DNA of 17,221 nucleotides from an uncultured Oscillospiraceae bacterium (GTDB taxonomy: Bacteria; Bacillota; Clostridia; Oscillospirales; Oscillospiraceae), in contig CAJUQS010000188.1 of the NCBI GenBank assembly GCA_910588365.1, positions 1 through 17,221 of the forward strand. The letters run 5' to 3'. Below are positions 1 to 6,517 of the stretch, one piece after another. The notes beneath the pieces were generated by a model. It was not told the origin of the DNA and did no database searches. It worked only from the letters and a program-made list of their open reading frames with translations. How positions within the stretch are numbered: the first letter of the stretch is position 1; every line of letters starts with the position of its first letter. The position numbers and the translations under genes were made by a program.

Positions 1-142
1 GCCCGCCTTGGCGGCATATTTTCCGCCCTGACTGCGTTAAAAATCCTTGCAATCCGTCAGGATTTCTGCGGCTTTTTGCCTTGCAGGGCAAAAAATCTAT
101 CTCGCCAATCCGCACACGCTGAGATATTAAACAGGCTCTTAC
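1..142. repeat. MITE-like repeat, copy A (left end outside window)
   Basis: This stretch aligns with 7893-8032 over its whole length at roughly 85-90% identity by eye, in the same orientation. Shared landmarks are a GGCGG...CCGCC hairpin near position 10, the run TTAAAAATCCTTGC, an internal palindrome TTTTTGCCTTG/CAGGGCAAAAA (one G-U pair where copy B is perfect), and the right terminus GAGATATTAAACAGGCTCTT. The left terminal repeat is cut off by the window edge. No protein is encoded convincingly. It is probably a non-autonomous element or a dispersed structured repeat. Confidence 0.8.
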
Positions 143-168
143 ATAAAATGAACCATTTGCGGACGTAT

Positions 169-597
169 TCAGGGGTGTTCCAGGGCATGGCGCAGCTCAT
201 TCATTTTCACAGGCCAGTTGCACACCTCTGCGGCTGGTCCTTCAATCCAGGCCATTTCCATGGTCACAATCCAATCCGGGACGATCCCGGCCCCGCGCTC
301 CGGATACAAGCTCAGGATGCCATATACAGCCTCCAGGTCGGTGCGCCGGTCCACGGGCGCGTCCAGCAGCCCGGCGGCGTAGCGCATCACGTTCAGCTCC
401 GCCGCCGCCTGCCGGAGGAGGGACTCCTCCCCCCGCTCCTGGTATTCTATCAGCAGCAGGTCCGCCTGCTCCGCGGCGGCGGTCCACAGCTGGAGCAGGT
501 CCCGGTGCTGGCGGGCCTCATACCGCCATAGCACGGCAAAGACTGCCGCTGAGACCAGCAGCAGAGCGCAGAGGAGAGAGAGCGATTTCTTTTTCAT
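169..597 (-). CDS. small membrane-anchored protein of unknown function
   Basis: A 142-residue protein that I do not recognise as a family. Residues 1-5 are MKKKS, followed by a hydrophobic helix (about 6-24) that could be an uncleaved signal anchor. The remainder is a mostly helical, charged extracytoplasmic domain with many Leu, Glu and Ala residues and a Trp-containing C-terminal part (around DWIVTMEMAW). The ATG at 597 has a good AGGAGG about 5 bases upstream on the minus strand, which fixes the start. It begins 14 bases after the topoisomerase subunit gene stops, so the two are probably co-transcribed. The gene ends 26 bases from the MITE-like repeat. Nothing in the sequence ties it functionally to topology control. 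Confidence 0.75.
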   Translation of the reverse strand: MKKKSLSLLCALLLVSAAVFAVLWRYEARQHRDLLQLWTAAAEQADLLLIEYQERGEESLLRQAAAELNVMRYAAGLLDAPVDRRTDLEAVYGILSLYPERGAGIVPDWIVTMEMAWIEGPAAEVCNWPVKMNELRHALEHP

Positions 598-611
598 GTC
601 CTCCTGTCCCC

Positions 612-2612
612 TTATGAAATATCCGCCAGGTCCAGGAATTTATACCCCTCGTTGGCAATATGCTCCTTCCGTCCCTGGAGGTTGTCCCCCAGCAGAAGAT
701 CAAACATCTGGGAGGTGGCCTCCGCGTCCTGGGGCATGATCTTGATCAGCCGCCGCGTCTCCGGGTTCATGGTGGTCAGCCACATCATATCCGGGTCGTT
801 CTCGCCCAGGCCCTTGGAGCGGTCGATTTTGACCTTCTTCCCCTCCAGCTTCTTCACGATCTCCGCCTTCTCCTTCTCCGAGTAGGCGAACCACGTCTTC
901 TCCCCGCAGTTGATCTCAAAGAGGGGGGACTCGGCGATATACACATACCCCTCCTGGATGAGGGTGGGGCACAGGCGGTAGAGCATGGTCAGAATCAAGG
1001 TGCGGATCTGGAACCCGTCCACGTCAGCGTCGGTGCAGATGACCACCTTGTTCCAGCGCAGGTTGTTGAGGTCAAAGGTGCTCAGATCCTTCACGTGCTT
1101 GTTCTGGACCTCCACGCCGCAGCCCAGGACCTTCATGAGGTCGGTGATGATCTCGCTCTTGAAAATGCGGGCGTAGTCCGCCTTCAGGCAGTTGAGGATT
1201 TTTCCCCGCACGGGCATGATCCCTTGAAATTCCGCGTCCCGGCTCAGCTTCACGCTGCCCAGGGCCGAGTCGCCCTCCACGATGTAGATCTCCCGGCGGG
1301 AGACATCCTTGGTCCGGCAGTCCACGAACTTCTGCACCCGGTTGGCGATGTCAATGGACCCGGAGAGCTTCTTTTTCACGTTCAGCCGGGCCTTCTCCGC
1401 CTGCTCCCGGGAGCGCTTGTTGATGAGTACCTGCTCGGCGATGCGCGAGGCGTCGCCGGGGTTCTCGATGAAGTAGATCTCCAGGCGGGTTTTCAAAAAC
1501 TCCGCCATGGCGTCCTGGACAAACTTGTTGGTGATGGCCTTCTTGGTCTGGTTCTCATAGCTGGTCTGGGTGGAGAAGTTGCTGGAGACCAGCACCAGAC
1601 AGTCCTCAATGTCCCCCCAGGTGATTTTGCTCTCGCCCTTCTGGTACTTGTTGTTCTGGCGGATCCAGGCGTCGATGGCGCCCACGAAGGCGGACTTGGC
1701 GGCCTTCTCCGGACTGCCGCCGTGCTCCAGCCAGCTGGAGTTGTGGTAGTGCTCAATGACCGACGTCCTGTTGGAGAAGCAGCAGGAGACGGAGAGCTTG
1801 ACCTTGTACTCGTCCTTGTCCGCCCGGTCCCTGCCCCGGCGCTCGCTCTCCCAGAACACGGGCTCCGTCAGCGGGCCCTCTCCGGCCAGCTCCCGCACGT
1901 AGTCGGCGATGCCGTTTTCATAGAGAAACTCCGTGGTCTCGTATTTGCCCGCCGCCGTCTCCACCCGCAGCCGGAAGGTGATGCCGGCGTTGACCACCGC
2001 CTGGCGCTTCATCACGCCGGCGAAGTACTCCGGCGGGATGTCGATGTCGGTGAACACCTCCAGATCCGGCAGCCACCGGGTCCGGGTGCCGGTCCTCCGG
2101 CGGGAGAGTGGCGTCTTTTGCAGCTCCCGGCCCTTCTGGCCGGTGATCTCGCCCTTTTTGAAGTGGAGCTGGTACTCATACCCGTCCCGCCACACGGTCA
2201 CATCCATGTATTCGGAGGCGTACTGGGTGGCGCAGGAGCCCAGGCCGTTGAGCCCCAGGGAGTACTCGTAGTTCTCCCCCTCGTTGTTGCCGTACTTGCC
2301 GCCGGCGTAGAGCTCGCAGAACACCAGCTCCCAGTTCCACCGCTGCTCCTTCTCGTTCCAGTCCACCGGGCAGCCCCGGCCCTGGTCCTCCACCTCCACG
2401 CTGTGATCCAGATAGCGGGTGACGGTGATGAGCCGCCCGTGCCCCTCCCTGGCCTCGTCGATGGAGTTGGAGAGGATTTCAAACACCGCGTGCTCGCAGC
2501 CCTCCAGCCCGTCCGATCCGAAAATAACGCCGGGACGCTTGCGGACCCGGTCGGCCCCCTTCAGGGCGCTGATGGATTCATTGCCGTAATTTTGTGCTTT
2601 TTCTGCTGCCAT
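612..2612 (-). CDS. parE: type IIA DNA topoisomerase subunit B (ParE/GyrB-like)
   Basis: A 666-residue ATPase/TOPRIM subunit of a type II topoisomerase, which binds ATP, dimerises and with the A subunit passes one DNA duplex through another. The GHKL ATPase domain shows the N-box EILSNSIDE (45-53) and DQGRG (76-80). The TOPRIM domain shows EGDSALGS (446-453) and DADVDG (528-533), followed by the C-terminal KGLGE signature. Two positions differ from the usual consensus: EGDSALGS replaces EGDSAGGS, and the residue before the N-box Asn is Ser rather than Asp. Length matches ParE/GyrB without insertions. A ribosome site GGAGGG precedes the ATG at 2612. The A-subunit partner is not in the window; it may lie beyond the left edge. 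ParE is preferred over GyrB from its divergence and lack of recF/gyrA neighbours, but this is not certain. Confidence 0.85.
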   Translation of the reverse strand: MAAEKAQNYGNESISALKGADRVRKRPGVIFGSDGLEGCEHAVFEILSNSIDEAREGHGRLITVTRYLDHSVEVEDQGRGCPVDWNEKEQRWNWELVFCELYAGGKYGNNEGENYEYSLGLNGLGSCATQYASEYMDVTVWRDGYEYQLHFKKGEITGQKGRELQKTPLSRRRTGTRTRWLPDLEVFTDIDIPPEYFAGVMKRQAVVNAGITFRLRVETAAGKYETTEFLYENGIADYVRELAGEGPLTEPVFWESERRGRDRADKDEYKVKLSVSCCFSNRTSVIEHYHNSSWLEHGGSPEKAAKSAFVGAIDAWIRQNNKYQKGESKITWGDIEDCLVLVSSNFSTQTSYENQTKKAITNKFVQDAMAEFLKTRLEIYFIENPGDASRIAEQVLINKRSREQAEKARLNVKKKLSGSIDIANRVQKFVDCRTKDVSRREIYIVEGDSALGSVKLSRDAEFQGIMPVRGKILNCLKADYARIFKSEIITDLMKVLGCGVEVQNKHVKDLSTFDLNNLRWNKVVICTDADVDGFQIRTLILTMLYRLCPTLIQEGYVYIAESPLFEINCGEKTWFAYSEKEKAEIVKKLEGKKVKIDRSKGLGENDPDMMWLTTMNPETRRLIKIMPQDAEATSQMFDLLLGDNLQGRKEHIANEGYKFLDLADIS

Positions 2613-2645
2613 AGGTCCCTCCGGTCTAAATGCGTATTTTTCAAT

Positions 2646-2674
2646 AGTTTATCAAATTCTTCCGGTAATGGCAA
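2646..2674 (-). promoter_or_regulatory. sigma-A-type promoter for the topoisomerase gene
   Basis: Read on the minus strand, TTGCCA (2674-2669) and TAAACT (2651-2646) are separated by 17 bases. The expected start of transcription is about 25 bases before the ATG at 2612. It lies back to back with the ylxM promoter. Confidence 0.55.
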
Positions 2675-2746
2675 GGGGGAAGTTCTGGCGCCGGGGCGAT
2701 CGGCTATACGCCTGCGCTCACTCCCGGATTTTTTCCGGTTTTCCTC

Positions 2747-2775
2747 TTGACTTTTCAAGGAAAGTGGGATATGAT
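2747..2775 (+). promoter_or_regulatory. strong sigma-A promoter for ylxM-ffh
   Basis: TTGACT (2747-2752) and TATGAT (2770-2775) are separated by exactly 17 bases. Each hexamer differs from consensus at one position. It lies just upstream of ylxM in the divergent intergenic region 2613-2822. Confidence 0.85.
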
Positions 2776-2784
2776 AAACAGGCT

Positions 2785-2806
2785 TGTAAAGCTTTCGCGC
2801 TTTACA
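2785..2806 (+). promoter_or_regulatory. inverted repeat in the ylxM leader
   Basis: TGTAAAGC and GCTTTACA form a perfect 8-bp inverted repeat with a 6-base loop. It begins near the expected transcription start and ends three bases before the AAGGAGG ribosome site. It could be a 5' stabilising stem or an operator. Confidence 0.5.
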
Positions 2807-2822
2807 CGAAGGAGGCGGCACC

Positions 2823-3188
2823 GTGAAAAATCAGACCTACCGCATGACCATGCTGTTCGATTTTTACGGGGAGCTCCTGACGGAGCGGCAGAAGGAGTTT
2901 TTTGACCTCTATTACAACGAGGACCTGAGCCTGGCCGAAATCGCGGAGAACAGCGGCATCAGCCGCCAGGGCGTCCGGGACGTCATCGTCCGGGCGGAGG
3001 GGGCGATGCAGGAGGTGGAGGACAAAACGGGGCTTATCCGCCGTTTCCTCCAGATGCAGAAGCACATTGCCGCCATTCAAGACGCCGTGGAGCAGCTGCG
3101 GAAGCTGAATTACCGGCAGTACGAGGACCACCGCATTGATACGCTGGCCGAAACCATCTCCCAGGCCGCCCAGGCTTTAAAAGAATAG
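2823..3188 (+). CDS. ylxM: YlxM-family helix-turn-helix protein (UPF0122), SRP operon
   Basis: A 121-residue cytoplasmic protein of the YlxM/p13 family, which has a sigma-70 region-4-like helix-turn-helix and is normally encoded next to ffh; some members have been linked to the SRP pathway. The N-terminus has TERQKEFFDLYYNEDLSL followed by the helix-turn-helix EIAENSGISRQGVRDVI (about residues 39-55). The C-terminal part is helical. The start is GTG at 2823, chosen because AAGGAGG at 2809-2815 sits 7 bases upstream. The gene is first in the block transcribed from the promoter at 2747-2775, with ffh starting 119 bases after its stop. Family assignment is firm; a regulatory role is inferred from the fold. 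Confidence 0.92.
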   Translation: MKNQTYRMTMLFDFYGELLTERQKEFFDLYYNEDLSLAEIAENSGISRQGVRDVIVRAEGAMQEVEDKTGLIRRFLQMQKHIAAIQDAVEQLRKLNYRQYEDHRIDTLAETISQAAQALKE

Positions 3189-3205
3189 TCCTGCCGGACG
3201 GGCAG
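3184..3205 (+). repeat. 22-base repeat at the ylxM stop codon (copy 1)
   Basis: AATAGTCCTGCCGG followed by ACGGGCAG. The same 22 bases occur with one mismatch at 4692-4713, and in both places the stop codon TAG of the upstream gene is part of the repeat. Each copy can fold as CTGCC/GGCAG. Confidence 0.7.
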
Positions 3206-3307
3206 TGCGGGACTTTGGCGCGGTGAGCGGCGGAGTTTGAGGCACGGTGACGCCTGGCGAATCCAATTGCAATCATTTCTCACGGAGGGAAAAGGAGTCA
3301 TACCCAA

Positions 3308-4696
3308 ATGGCATTTGAAGGTCTTTCCGAAAAACTGAATGCCGCGTTCAGACGCCTGCGCGGCAAGGGACGCATTACCGAGGCCGACGTAAAGGAGGCC
3401 ATGAAGGAGGTCCGCCTGGCTCTGCTGGACGCCGACGTGAGCTACAGCGTGGTCAAGGAGTTCGTGGCCAAGGTCACTGAGCGGGCTGTGGGCGCGGACG
3501 TGCTGGAGAGTCTCACCCCCGCCCAGCAGATCATCAAGATCGTCAACGAGGAGCTGACCCTCCTCATGGGCGGCGGCAGCGAGAAGCTGAACATGGCCTC
3601 CCATCCGCCCACGGTCATTATGATGGTGGGACTCCAGGGCGCCGGTAAAACCACCAACGGCGCCAAGCTGGCCGGCTACCTGAAAAGCAATATGGGCAAG
3701 CGGCCGCTGCTGGTGGCCTGCGACGTGTACCGCCCCGCCGCCATCAACCAGCTGCAGGTGGTGGGAGAGCAGCTGGATATCCCCGTGTTCGCTTTGGGCC
3801 AGGTCAACCCGGTCCAGATCTCCCAGCACGCGGTGCGCTACGCCAGGGACAACGGCTTTGACACCGTGCTGCTGGATACCGCCGGACGGCTCCACATCGA
3901 CGAACAGCTCATGGAGGAGCTGAAGAAGATCAAGGCCGCCGTCACCCCCAACGAGATTTTGCTGGTGGTGGACGCCATGACCGGCCAGGACGCGGTCAGC
4001 GCGGCCACGGCCTTTGACGATGCCCTGGGCATCGACGGCGTACTGCTGACCAAGCTGGACGGCGACGCCCGGGGCGGCGCGGCCCTCTCCATCCGGGCGG
4101 CGACCGGCAAGCCCATCAAGTTCGTGGGTACCGGCGAGAAGCTGGACATGATCGAGCTGTTCCACCCCGACCGCATGGCCTCCCGGATTCTGGGCATGGG
4201 CGACATGCTCTCTCTGATCGAGCGGGCGGAGCAGAGCTACGACGAGAAGCAGGCGGCGGCGCTGGAGGAGAAGCTGCGCAAGAACCGCTTCACCCTCACC
4301 GACTACATGGAGCAGATGGCCCAGCTGCGCAAGATGGGCGATCTCAACCAGATTATGGGCATGATGCCCGGCCAGATGGGCAAGCAGATGGCCGGGGCGC
4401 AGATTGACGACAAGCTCCTCAACCGTCAGGAGGCCATCATCCTCTCCATGACGCCCAAGGAGCGGGAGAATCCGCGGGTGCTGGACGCCAGCCGGAAAAA
4501 GCGCGTCGCGGCGGGCTGCGGCCTGGAGGTGGCGGATGTCAACCGCCTGCTCAAGCAGTACGAGATGATGCTGCAATTGACAAAATCCCTCTCCAAGGGG
4601 AAGATGCCCCTGGGTCTGGGGAAGATGCCCAATATCGGCAAGATTGGCGGTATGGGCAAGATGCACGGCTTTGGCCGGAAGAAGCGGCTGAAATAG
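3308..4696 (+). CDS. ffh: signal recognition particle protein Ffh (SRP54)
   Basis: A 462-residue GTPase that binds 4.5S/scRNA and hydrophobic signal sequences and delivers ribosomes to FtsY at the membrane. The N domain covers about residues 1-95. The G domain has the P-loop GLQGAGKTT (108-116), DTAGR (190-194) and TKLDGD (248-253). The methionine-rich M domain begins around residue 300 and includes GMMPGQMGKQM, and the C-terminus is a Gly/Met/Lys-rich tail. Length and motifs are normal for bacterial Ffh. The ATG at 3308 follows a purine-rich GGAGGGAAAAGGAG stretch. It lies between ylxM and rpsP, the usual Firmicutes order. Confidence 0.98.
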   Translation: MAFEGLSEKLNAAFRRLRGKGRITEADVKEAMKEVRLALLDADVSYSVVKEFVAKVTERAVGADVLESLTPAQQIIKIVNEELTLLMGGGSEKLNMASHPPTVIMMVGLQGAGKTTNGAKLAGYLKSNMGKRPLLVACDVYRPAAINQLQVVGEQLDIPVFALGQVNPVQISQHAVRYARDNGFDTVLLDTAGRLHIDEQLMEELKKIKAAVTPNEILLVVDAMTGQDAVSAATAFDDALGIDGVLLTKLDGDARGGAALSIRAATGKPIKFVGTGEKLDMIELFHPDRMASRILGMGDMLSLIERAEQSYDEKQAAALEEKLRKNRFTLTDYMEQMAQLRKMGDLNQIMGMMPGQMGKQMAGAQIDDKLLNRQEAIILSMTPKERENPRVLDASRKKRVAAGCGLEVADVNRLLKQYEMMLQLTKSLSKGKMPLGLGKMPNIGKIGGMGKMHGFGRKKRLK

Positions 4697-4713
4697 TCCT
4701 GCCGGCCGGGCAG
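4692..4713 (+). repeat. 22-base repeat at the ffh stop codon (copy 2)
   Basis: Second copy of the repeat at 3184-3205, differing at one base (C at 4707 where the first copy has A). It also begins at the TAG stop and forms the left arm of the hairpin described at 4699-4741. Confidence 0.7.
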
Positions 4714-4752
4714 ACGGATCAAGTGCTCCGCCCGGCGGCAGCCCCTGTTTTG
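4699..4752 (+). terminator. possible terminator after ffh
   Basis: CTGCCGGCCGGG (4699-4710) pairs with CCCGGCGGCAG (4731-4741) with one bulged G and a 20-base loop. It is followed within 10 bases by CTGTTTT. The T run is short, so termination may be partial, separating ffh from rpsP. Confidence 0.45.
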
Positions 4753-4755
4753 GAT

Positions 4756-4774
4756 ATAAATGCTCTGCATTTAT
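4756..4774 (+). promoter_or_regulatory. inverted repeat in the AT-rich rpsP leader
   Basis: ATAAATGC and GCATTTAT form a perfect 8-bp inverted repeat around TCT. It opens a very AT-rich stretch (4751-4805) that stands out in this GC-rich window and directly precedes the rpsP ribosome site. TATAAA at 4790-4795 could be a -10 box, but I see no good -35 partner. Confidence 0.4.
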
Positions 4775-4820
4775 CATAAATTATTATTTTATAAAATTTA
4801 CTATCTGGAGGAAACAAATC

Positions 4821-5060
4821 ATGGTTAAGATCAGACTGCGCCGCATGGGCGCGAAGAAGGCGCCTTACTATCGCGTGGTAGTGGCTGACAGCCGCTACCC
4901 CCGGGACGGCCGCTTCATCGAGGAGATCGGCTCCTACAACCCCTGCGTCTCTCCCGCTGAGATCAAGATTGACGCTGAGCGGGCCAAGGAGTGGATCAAG
5001 ACCGGCGCCCAGCCCACCGACACGGTCCGTGCCCTGCTCAAGAAAGTTGACGTGCTGTAA
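4821..5060 (+). CDS. rpsP: 30S ribosomal protein S16
   Basis: A 79-residue component of the small ribosomal subunit, needed for 30S assembly. It begins MVKIRLRRMGAKKAPYYR, continues with VVVADSRYPRDGRFIE and the GSYNP motif, and ends with the DTVRALLKK segment, all typical of S16. The length is normal for the short Firmicutes form. The start ATG at 4821 has GGAGG about 9 bases upstream. The stop codon overlaps an out-of-frame ATG, and the true khpA start lies 24 bases further on. Confidence 0.98.
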   Translation: MVKIRLRRMGAKKAPYYRVVVADSRYPRDGRFIEEIGSYNPCVSPAEIKIDAERAKEWIKTGAQPTDTVRALLKKVDVL

Positions 5061-5083
5061 TGGATGAGGTTGGAGGGCACAGC

Positions 5084-5314
5084 ATGAAGGACCTGCTGCT
5101 CTACATCGCCAGAAACCTGGTGGAGGATCCCGACGCCGTCTCTGTCACGGAGATTCAGGGTGATCAGGAGCTGACGCTGGAGCTGCGTGTCGCCCCCGAC
5201 GACATGGGCAAGGTGATCGGCCGTCAGGGCCGCATTGCCAAGGAGATCCGGACGCTGGTCCGCTCCTGTGCCCAGCGCACCGGACAGAAGGTTTCTGTTG
5301 ATATTGTAGACTGA
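5084..5314 (+). CDS. khpA: KH-domain RNA-binding protein KhpA (YlqC)
   Basis: A 76-residue single-KH protein that binds RNA, usually with its partner KhpB/Jag, and affects cell-size control and small-RNA biology in Gram-positives. The KH signature is VIGRQGRIAKEIRTLV, containing the GxxG loop GRQG, after the beta strand LTLELRVAP. I prefer the ATG at 5084, because GGAGGG at 5072-5077 sits 6 bases before it; an upstream in-frame ATG at 5060 overlaps the rpsP stop and has no ribosome site. In most Firmicutes rimM and trmD follow khpA; here a strong hairpin and a recombinase gene follow instead. Confidence 0.95.
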   Translation: MKDLLLYIARNLVEDPDAVSVTEIQGDQELTLELRVAPDDMGKVIGRQGRIAKEIRTLVRSCAQRTGQKVSVDIVD

Positions 5315-5326
5315 TCCGACAGATGT

Positions 5327-5364
5327 AGCGCTCCCCCCGCGGCAGACGCCGCGGGGGGAGCGCT
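5327..5364 (+). terminator. strong hairpin after khpA
   Basis: AGCGCTCCCCCCGCGG and its exact reverse complement form a perfect 16-bp GC-rich stem around a 6-base loop, 12 bases after the khpA stop. Only TTCT follows it, so it lacks a good T run. It is likely a terminator or 3'-end stabiliser for the ribosomal operon. Confidence 0.7.
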
Positions 5365-5395
5365 TCTGCGTGTCAAAAAGGATGCCTCGCCTCCG

Positions 5396-5429
5396 GGCCG
5401 CTCCCCGCCCGTGAACCACGGGAGCGGCC
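5396..5429. other. hairpin in the khpA-recombinase gap
   Basis: GGCCGCTCCC and GGGAGCGGCC form a perfect 10-bp inverted repeat around 14 bases. An alternative inner fold is CCCGTG/CACGGG. The rest of 5365-5480 has only a short GGCGG/CCGCC pair at about 5439-5456 and no gene. Confidence 0.5.
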
Positions 5430-5480
5430 GTCCCCTCCGGCGGATCATACGCCGCCACTGGTGAAGAGCCCCGGCTTTCC

Positions 5481-5516
5481 TGTAAAATGAGGGAGTGGGA
5501 TCACCAAAATTTTACA
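5481..5516. promoter_or_regulatory. inverted repeat upstream of the recombinase gene
   Basis: TGTAAAAT (5481-5488) and ATTTTACA (5509-5516) are perfect inverted arms 20 bases apart, ending 13 bases before the recombinase start. TAAAAT inside the left arm could be a -10 box with a weak -35 (TGGTGA at 5459-5464). It could be an operator for autoregulation or a recombinase-binding subsite. Confidence 0.45.
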
Positions 5517-5529
5517 AAGGGGGCAGCAT

Positions 5530-6132
5530 ATGGAGGGCAAGACCTACGGTTATGTGCGCGTATCCACGCAGGTACAGAACGAGGCGCGCCAACTTACCGC
5601 GATGCGGGAGTTCGGCGTGCCGGAGGAAAACATCATCATCGAAAAACAGTCCGGAAAGGATTTCAGACGGCCTCGCTACCAAAGTCTGGTAGGCGCTTTA
5701 CGGACCGAGGATGTCCTGGTGGTCAAAAGCATCGACCGGCTGGGCCGGAATTACGCGGAAATTCTGGAGCAGTGGTCTGTTATCACCAAGAAAAGAAAGG
5801 CTGCTATTGTGGTGCTGGACATGCCTCTGCTGGATACCCGCCAGGGGCGGGACCTGACCGGGACGTTCATTGCGGACATTGTGCTTCAGATCCTCAGCTA
5901 TGTTGCACAGGCGGAACGGGAAAATATCCGGCAGCGGCAGGCCGAGGGAATCGCCGCGGCGAGGGAGCGGGGCGGCCTGCTGGGCCGGGAGCGCATCGAG
6001 CTCCCGGAGGATTTCCGCGATTTGGCGGAGCTGTGGCAGGAGGGCCGCATCTCGTCCAGAAACGCGGCCAGAGAGCTGGGAATCTCCTACCAGACCTTCC
6101 TGCGCAGGGCGAAGGAGCACTGCGCCATATAG
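5530..6132 (+). CDS. small serine recombinase (resolvase/DNA-invertase family)
   Basis: A 200-residue enzyme of the Hin/Gin/TnpR class, which cuts both strands at paired sites through a phosphoserine link and rotates the ends to invert or resolve DNA. The nucleophile is Ser12 in YVRVSTQ. The active-site motif KSIDRLGRN has Asp69, Arg70 and Arg73. The long E-helix is around AERENIRQRQ (118-127). A C-terminal helix-turn-helix (about 175-195, SRNAARELGISYQTFLRRAK) recognises the site. Length equals that of Hin. The order catalytic domain then helix-turn-helix differs from IS607 TnpA, which has its DNA-binding domain first. The start ATG at 5530 has a G-rich ribosome site (AAAGGGGG). Two 30-bp palindromes lie just downstream and are the natural candidate substrates. 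Confidence 0.93.
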   Translation: MEGKTYGYVRVSTQVQNEARQLTAMREFGVPEENIIIEKQSGKDFRRPRYQSLVGALRTEDVLVVKSIDRLGRNYAEILEQWSVITKKRKAAIVVLDMPLLDTRQGRDLTGTFIADIVLQILSYVAQAERENIRQRQAEGIAAARERGGLLGRERIELPEDFRDLAELWQEGRISSRNAARELGISYQTFLRRAKEHCAI

Positions 6133-6172
6133 AGCACCGCAAACGATACGGCCCTGCAGGCAAGCCGAGCTA

Positions 6173-6214
6173 CGCCCGGTTCCTTCTCAATGGAAGGAAC
6201 CGGGCGCTTTTTTT
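6173..6214 (+). terminator. rho-independent terminator of the recombinase gene
   Basis: CGCCCGGTTCCTTC pairs perfectly with GAAGGAACCGGGCG (14 bp, 6-base loop) and is followed by CTTTTTTT. This isolates the recombinase transcript from the TnpB-like gene, which must therefore have its own promoter. Confidence 0.92.
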
Positions 6215-6315
6215 CAAATCAGCATTTTCAGGGGACAAACCACTCCATAAAACACCGTAAAAATTCTCGATTTTCCACAAAACAGGCAAAAATCAAAACA
6301 GAAAACGGGGTATCT

Positions 6316-6345
6316 CTGTTACAAAAGGTATACCTTCTGTAACAG
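6316..6345. repeat. 30-bp palindrome, site 1
   Basis: Left arm CTGTTACAAAAGGTA and right arm TACCTTCTGTAACAG; the arms match at 14 of 15 positions around a central AT. It matches 6431-6460 at 28/30 when that site is inverted and 26/30 when read directly. Candidate recombinase crossover site; an operator is the alternative. Confidence 0.85.
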
Positions 6346-6430
6346 CTTTCCCGCATTGCTTTCAAACACTATATCGGCAGGTCAGGCCCAGAATTAAGAG
6401 GCAATTCAAAATTTTTCAAACTTCGATCAA
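6346..6430. other. 85-bp segment between two palindromic sites, candidate invertible DNA
   Basis: AT-rich non-coding stretch between site 1 and site 2 and upstream of the TnpB-like gene. On the minus strand TATAGT (6373-6368) could be a -10 box with a weak TTAATT -35 18 bases away; it points away from the TnpB-like gene in this orientation and would point toward it after inversion. I see no equally good rightward promoter. Together with 6215-6315 (A-rich, no gene seen) this fills the gap between terminator and TnpB-like gene. Confidence 0.4.
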
Positions 6431-6460
6431 CTGTTACAGAAGGCATACCTTTTGGAACAG
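6431..6460. repeat. 30-bp palindrome, site 2
   Basis: Left arm CTGTTACAGAAGGCA and right arm TACCTTTTGGAACAG; the arms match at 12 of 15 positions, with the same central AT as site 1. It ends 57 bases before the TnpB-like start codon. Confidence 0.85.
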
Positions 6461-6517
6461 TTTCGACAGCGAGGTTCGACCGGACCCGGCAGATTCCGCC
6501 GCAAAGGAGGGGCTGAC

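Noticed and set aside
76..531. Plus-strand frame beginning in the MITE-like repeat
   Set aside because: Overlaps the membrane-protein gene in antisense and starts inside a non-coding repeat; no ribosome site.
660..2750. Long plus-strand open frame opposite the topoisomerase gene
   Set aside because: Antisense to conserved GHKL and TOPRIM motifs; the translation is repetitive Leu/Val/His/Gly with no recognisable domain.
3110..4777. Long minus-strand open frame opposite ffh
   Set aside because: Shadow of a highly conserved gene; no ribosome site or family resemblance.
6471..6490. tRNA-like T-arm sequence GGTTCGACCGGACC
   Set aside because: No acceptor, D or anticodon arms can be formed around it.
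6452..6517. TTG-initiated N-terminal extension of the TnpB-like protein
   Set aside because: The codons lie partly inside palindrome site 2, lack a ribosome site and do not resemble TnpB N-termini; GTG 6518 has AAAGGAGGGG.
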